Under the pieces are notes generated by a model. It ran no database searches. It had not been told where the DNA came from and worked only from the letters and a program-made list of their open reading frames with translations. The position numbers and the translations under genes were made by a program. Shown here piece by piece: positions 13,110 through 14,647 of a DNA stretch of 14,647 bases (its first letter is position 1; each line of letters starts with the position of its first letter). Origin of the DNA: VFMC01 sp037130535 (GTDB lineage: Bacteria; Actinomycetota; Acidimicrobiia; Acidimicrobiales; Ilumatobacteraceae); contig JBAXSU010000079.1 of the NCBI GenBank assembly GCA_037130535.1, positions 1 through 14,647 of the forward strand, in the 5' to 3' direction.

Positions 13110-14647
13110 GAGAACACCCTCCGTCGCTCGCGGTCGCCCAGCATCGGGCCGATGGGCAGCAGCGGCCGCGGCCCGCCCTCGGCCTTGTGCCAGTCCTCCA
13201 CCAGCCAGCCGCGCTTGCGGGCGATGGCGGCCAGGCGGGTCTCGGGGTTCACGGCCACGGGGAAGCCGACGCACTCGAGCAGCGGCAGGTCGCTGGTGGA
13301 GTCGGCGTACGCAATGCTCTCCTCCAACCGCAGGCCCTCGGCCTTGCAGTAGTCGGCCAGCACCTGGGCGCGGGTCTCGCCGGTGGGCGGCACGGTGCGC
13401 AACTCGCCGCTGTAGGTGCCGTCGGGGCGCACGCTCATCTCGGCGGCGACGATCTCGTCGAACAGCGGCTTCAGGCCGGCGACGACGAAGTCGAGTGCAC
13501 CGGTGATGAGCACCGTGCGGTGGCCGAGGGCGCGGTGCTCGCGCACCCGGCGCAGGCCGGCGGGGAAGCTCTTGGTGAGGATCAGCTGGTGCAGCAGATC
13601 CTTCGAGTCCTCGTCGATCTGGCTCAGCGGGGCGCCCTCGTAGCGGCGGTAGAAGTAGCGCAGGAAGTCGCCGCGGTCCTTGCGGTCGAGGCTCTGCAGG
13701 CTGGGCGCCTCGGCCAGGGTGCGCAACACGTAGCGCATCCGCTCGGGCATGTTCAGTCGCCGGGTGGCGAGCCACGAGTAGCTCTCCACCACGTTGCTGG
13801 CGATGAGCGTGTTCTCGAGGTCGAAGGCGGCCACGTGGCGCTCGGGCGAGAGGATGCTGCGGCGCAGGCGGTCGGCGCGGTCGTTGCGGTTCTTGCCTGG
13901 TGTGGTCTTGGCGCGGGCGTGCTGCACCACCGACGGGAGGTGGATGGTGCCCACATAGGTGGGCCAGTCGACGCTGCGCGGGTCGAAGTTGAACGCCGCC
14001 TGGTCGGCGACGTCGAGGCCGTTCCACAGGCCCATCAGGTTGTCGACCTGGTAGATGGCCTCGCATTCGGTGTACAGGCCGTACAGCTGCACGTACTCGT
14101 AGGCGCGGTCGATGTCGTTCTTGCGCTCTTCCAGCTTCGCTGCCCACGTGGCCTGGCGCCCGCGCAGTGGCAGCATCTGCAGCGCTCGTTCGGTGCGTTC
14201 GGCAACGGCCTTGGCGGTGCGCAACTGTTGCTGCACCTTGCCGCGGGCGGGGAACTGCCACTCGGGCACCACGATCGGCTGGCCCTCGGGGTCGTACAGC
14301 GGGTGCTCGGTGAACCAGTCGCGCACGTTGTCGACGAGCAGCTTGTAGCGCAGCGGGTTGATGCCGCCGCTGGCCACCTGGGTGATGCGCGGGGCCGTGG
14401 GGCCGGTGGCGGCGACAGCGATGATGGCGGCCACGACGATGTCGACCGGGATGACGTCGACGGTGCCCTCGGGTACGCCAGGGAACTGCTTCAGCAGACC
14501 GCGGGCGTAGCTGATGATGACCGGCTCGGCCATACGGAAGCCGCGGATCCAACCGGGGAACGGCTCGGCGAGCGACGACTCGATGATCGATGGGCGCACG
14601 ATGCTGAACGGCACGTTTCCCTTGGTCTCGGTGAGGGCCTGTTCGCC
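13106..14647 (-). CDS. Fatty acyl-CoA reductase fused to HAD-IB phosphatase-like domain (5' end outside window)
   Basis: Partial: 513 residues are in the window and the frame stays open to the edge. The first visible residues, GEQALTETKGN, look like the stretch after an SDR YxxxK site, so the NAD(P)-binding half lies outside. The next segment, VRPSIIES...PGWIRGFRMAEP and VDVIPVDIVVAAI, is characteristic of fatty acyl-CoA reductases (NAD_binding_4), which reduce acyl-CoA to aldehyde or alcohol. After a helical linker follows a HAD-IB domain (nt about 13835-13175). Motif I is AAFDLENTL (Asp codon 13822-13820), motif II is VLITGALDF, and motif IV is YADSTSDLPLLE. The usual second Asp of motif I is Glu, and Arg occupies the motif III lysine region (TGETRAQ). 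Known HAD-IB fusions in actinobacteria include mycobacterial PlsC-HAD; here PlsC is encoded separately in the same operon. The stop overlaps the next start by 4 bp. The codon at 14614 is GTG inside the domain and not the true start. Confidence 0.85.
   Translation of the reverse strand, partial: GEQALTETKGNVPFSIVRPSIIESSLAEPFPGWIRGFRMAEPVIISYARGLLKQFPGVPEGTVDVIPVDIVVAAIIAVAATGPTAPRITQVASGGINPLRYKLLVDNVRDWFTEHPLYDPEGQPIVVPEWQFPARGKVQQQLRTAKAVAERTERALQMLPLRGRQATWAAKLEERKNDIDRAYEYVQLYGLYTECEAIYQVDNLMGLWNGLDVADQAAFNFDPRSVDWPTYVGTIHLPSVVQHARAKTTPGKNRNDRADRLRRSILSPERHVAAFDLENTLIASNVVESYSWLATRRLNMPERMRYVLRTLAEAPSLQSLDRKDRGDFLRYFYRRYEGAPLSQIDEDSKDLLHQLILTKSFPAGLRRVREHRALGHRTVLITGALDFVVAGLKPLFDEIVAAEMSVRPDGTYSGELRTVPPTGETRAQVLADYCKAEGLRLEESIAYADSTSDLPLLECVGFPVAVNPETRLAAIARKRGWLVEDWHKAEGGPRPLLPIGPMLGDRERRRVFS

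Overview
This is a GC-rich, gene-dense window with no RNA genes, IS elements, CRISPR arrays or prophage signs. Every gene-sized stretch is accounted for, and the longest non-coding gap is about 190 bp. Codon use (heavy GC third positions), proline-rich DUF4190-type membrane proteins, 3Fe-4S/4Fe-4S NADPH-type glutamate synthase, and a fatty acyl-CoA reductase of the RPSIIES...PGWI type together suggest an actinobacterium. Acidimicrobiia (Ilumatobacter-like) is my best guess, but this is inference from gene style and not from a marker gene.

Left part (1-1600): a crotonase-fold protein on the + strand runs convergently into two small - strand genes. These encode paralogous two-helix membrane proteins whose core regions are about 96% identical in DNA, a tandem duplication.

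Centre (1600-8500): a divergent intergenic region leads into gltB (large subunit, starting at 1789) and gltD (small subunit, GTG start overlapping the end of gltB by 8 bp). Together they form the NADPH-dependent glutamate synthase that regenerates glutamate from glutamine and 2-oxoglutarate. After 43 bp comes a secreted lipoprotein with two LysM-like repeats.

Right part (8500-14647): all genes are on the - strand. A VOC/glyoxalase-like protein is separated by an 11-bp perfect inverted repeat with a nested hairpin from a tightly coupled four-gene operon. In transcription order the operon encodes a fatty acyl-CoA reductase fused to a HAD-IB phosphatase-like domain (5' end outside the window), a zinc-type MDR dehydrogenase, a LarA (lactate racemase)-like DUF2088 protein, and a PlsC-type acyltransferase. 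All three junctions overlap (GTGA, TGATG, ATGA), so the four proteins are probably made together. The gene set points to metabolism of fatty alcohol/aldehyde-derived or other unusual lipids. The combination with a nickel-pincer racemase homologue that lacks one of the two catalytic histidines, and with a HAD domain that has substituted catalytic residues, is the least ordinary thing here and the best candidate for an undescribed pathway.
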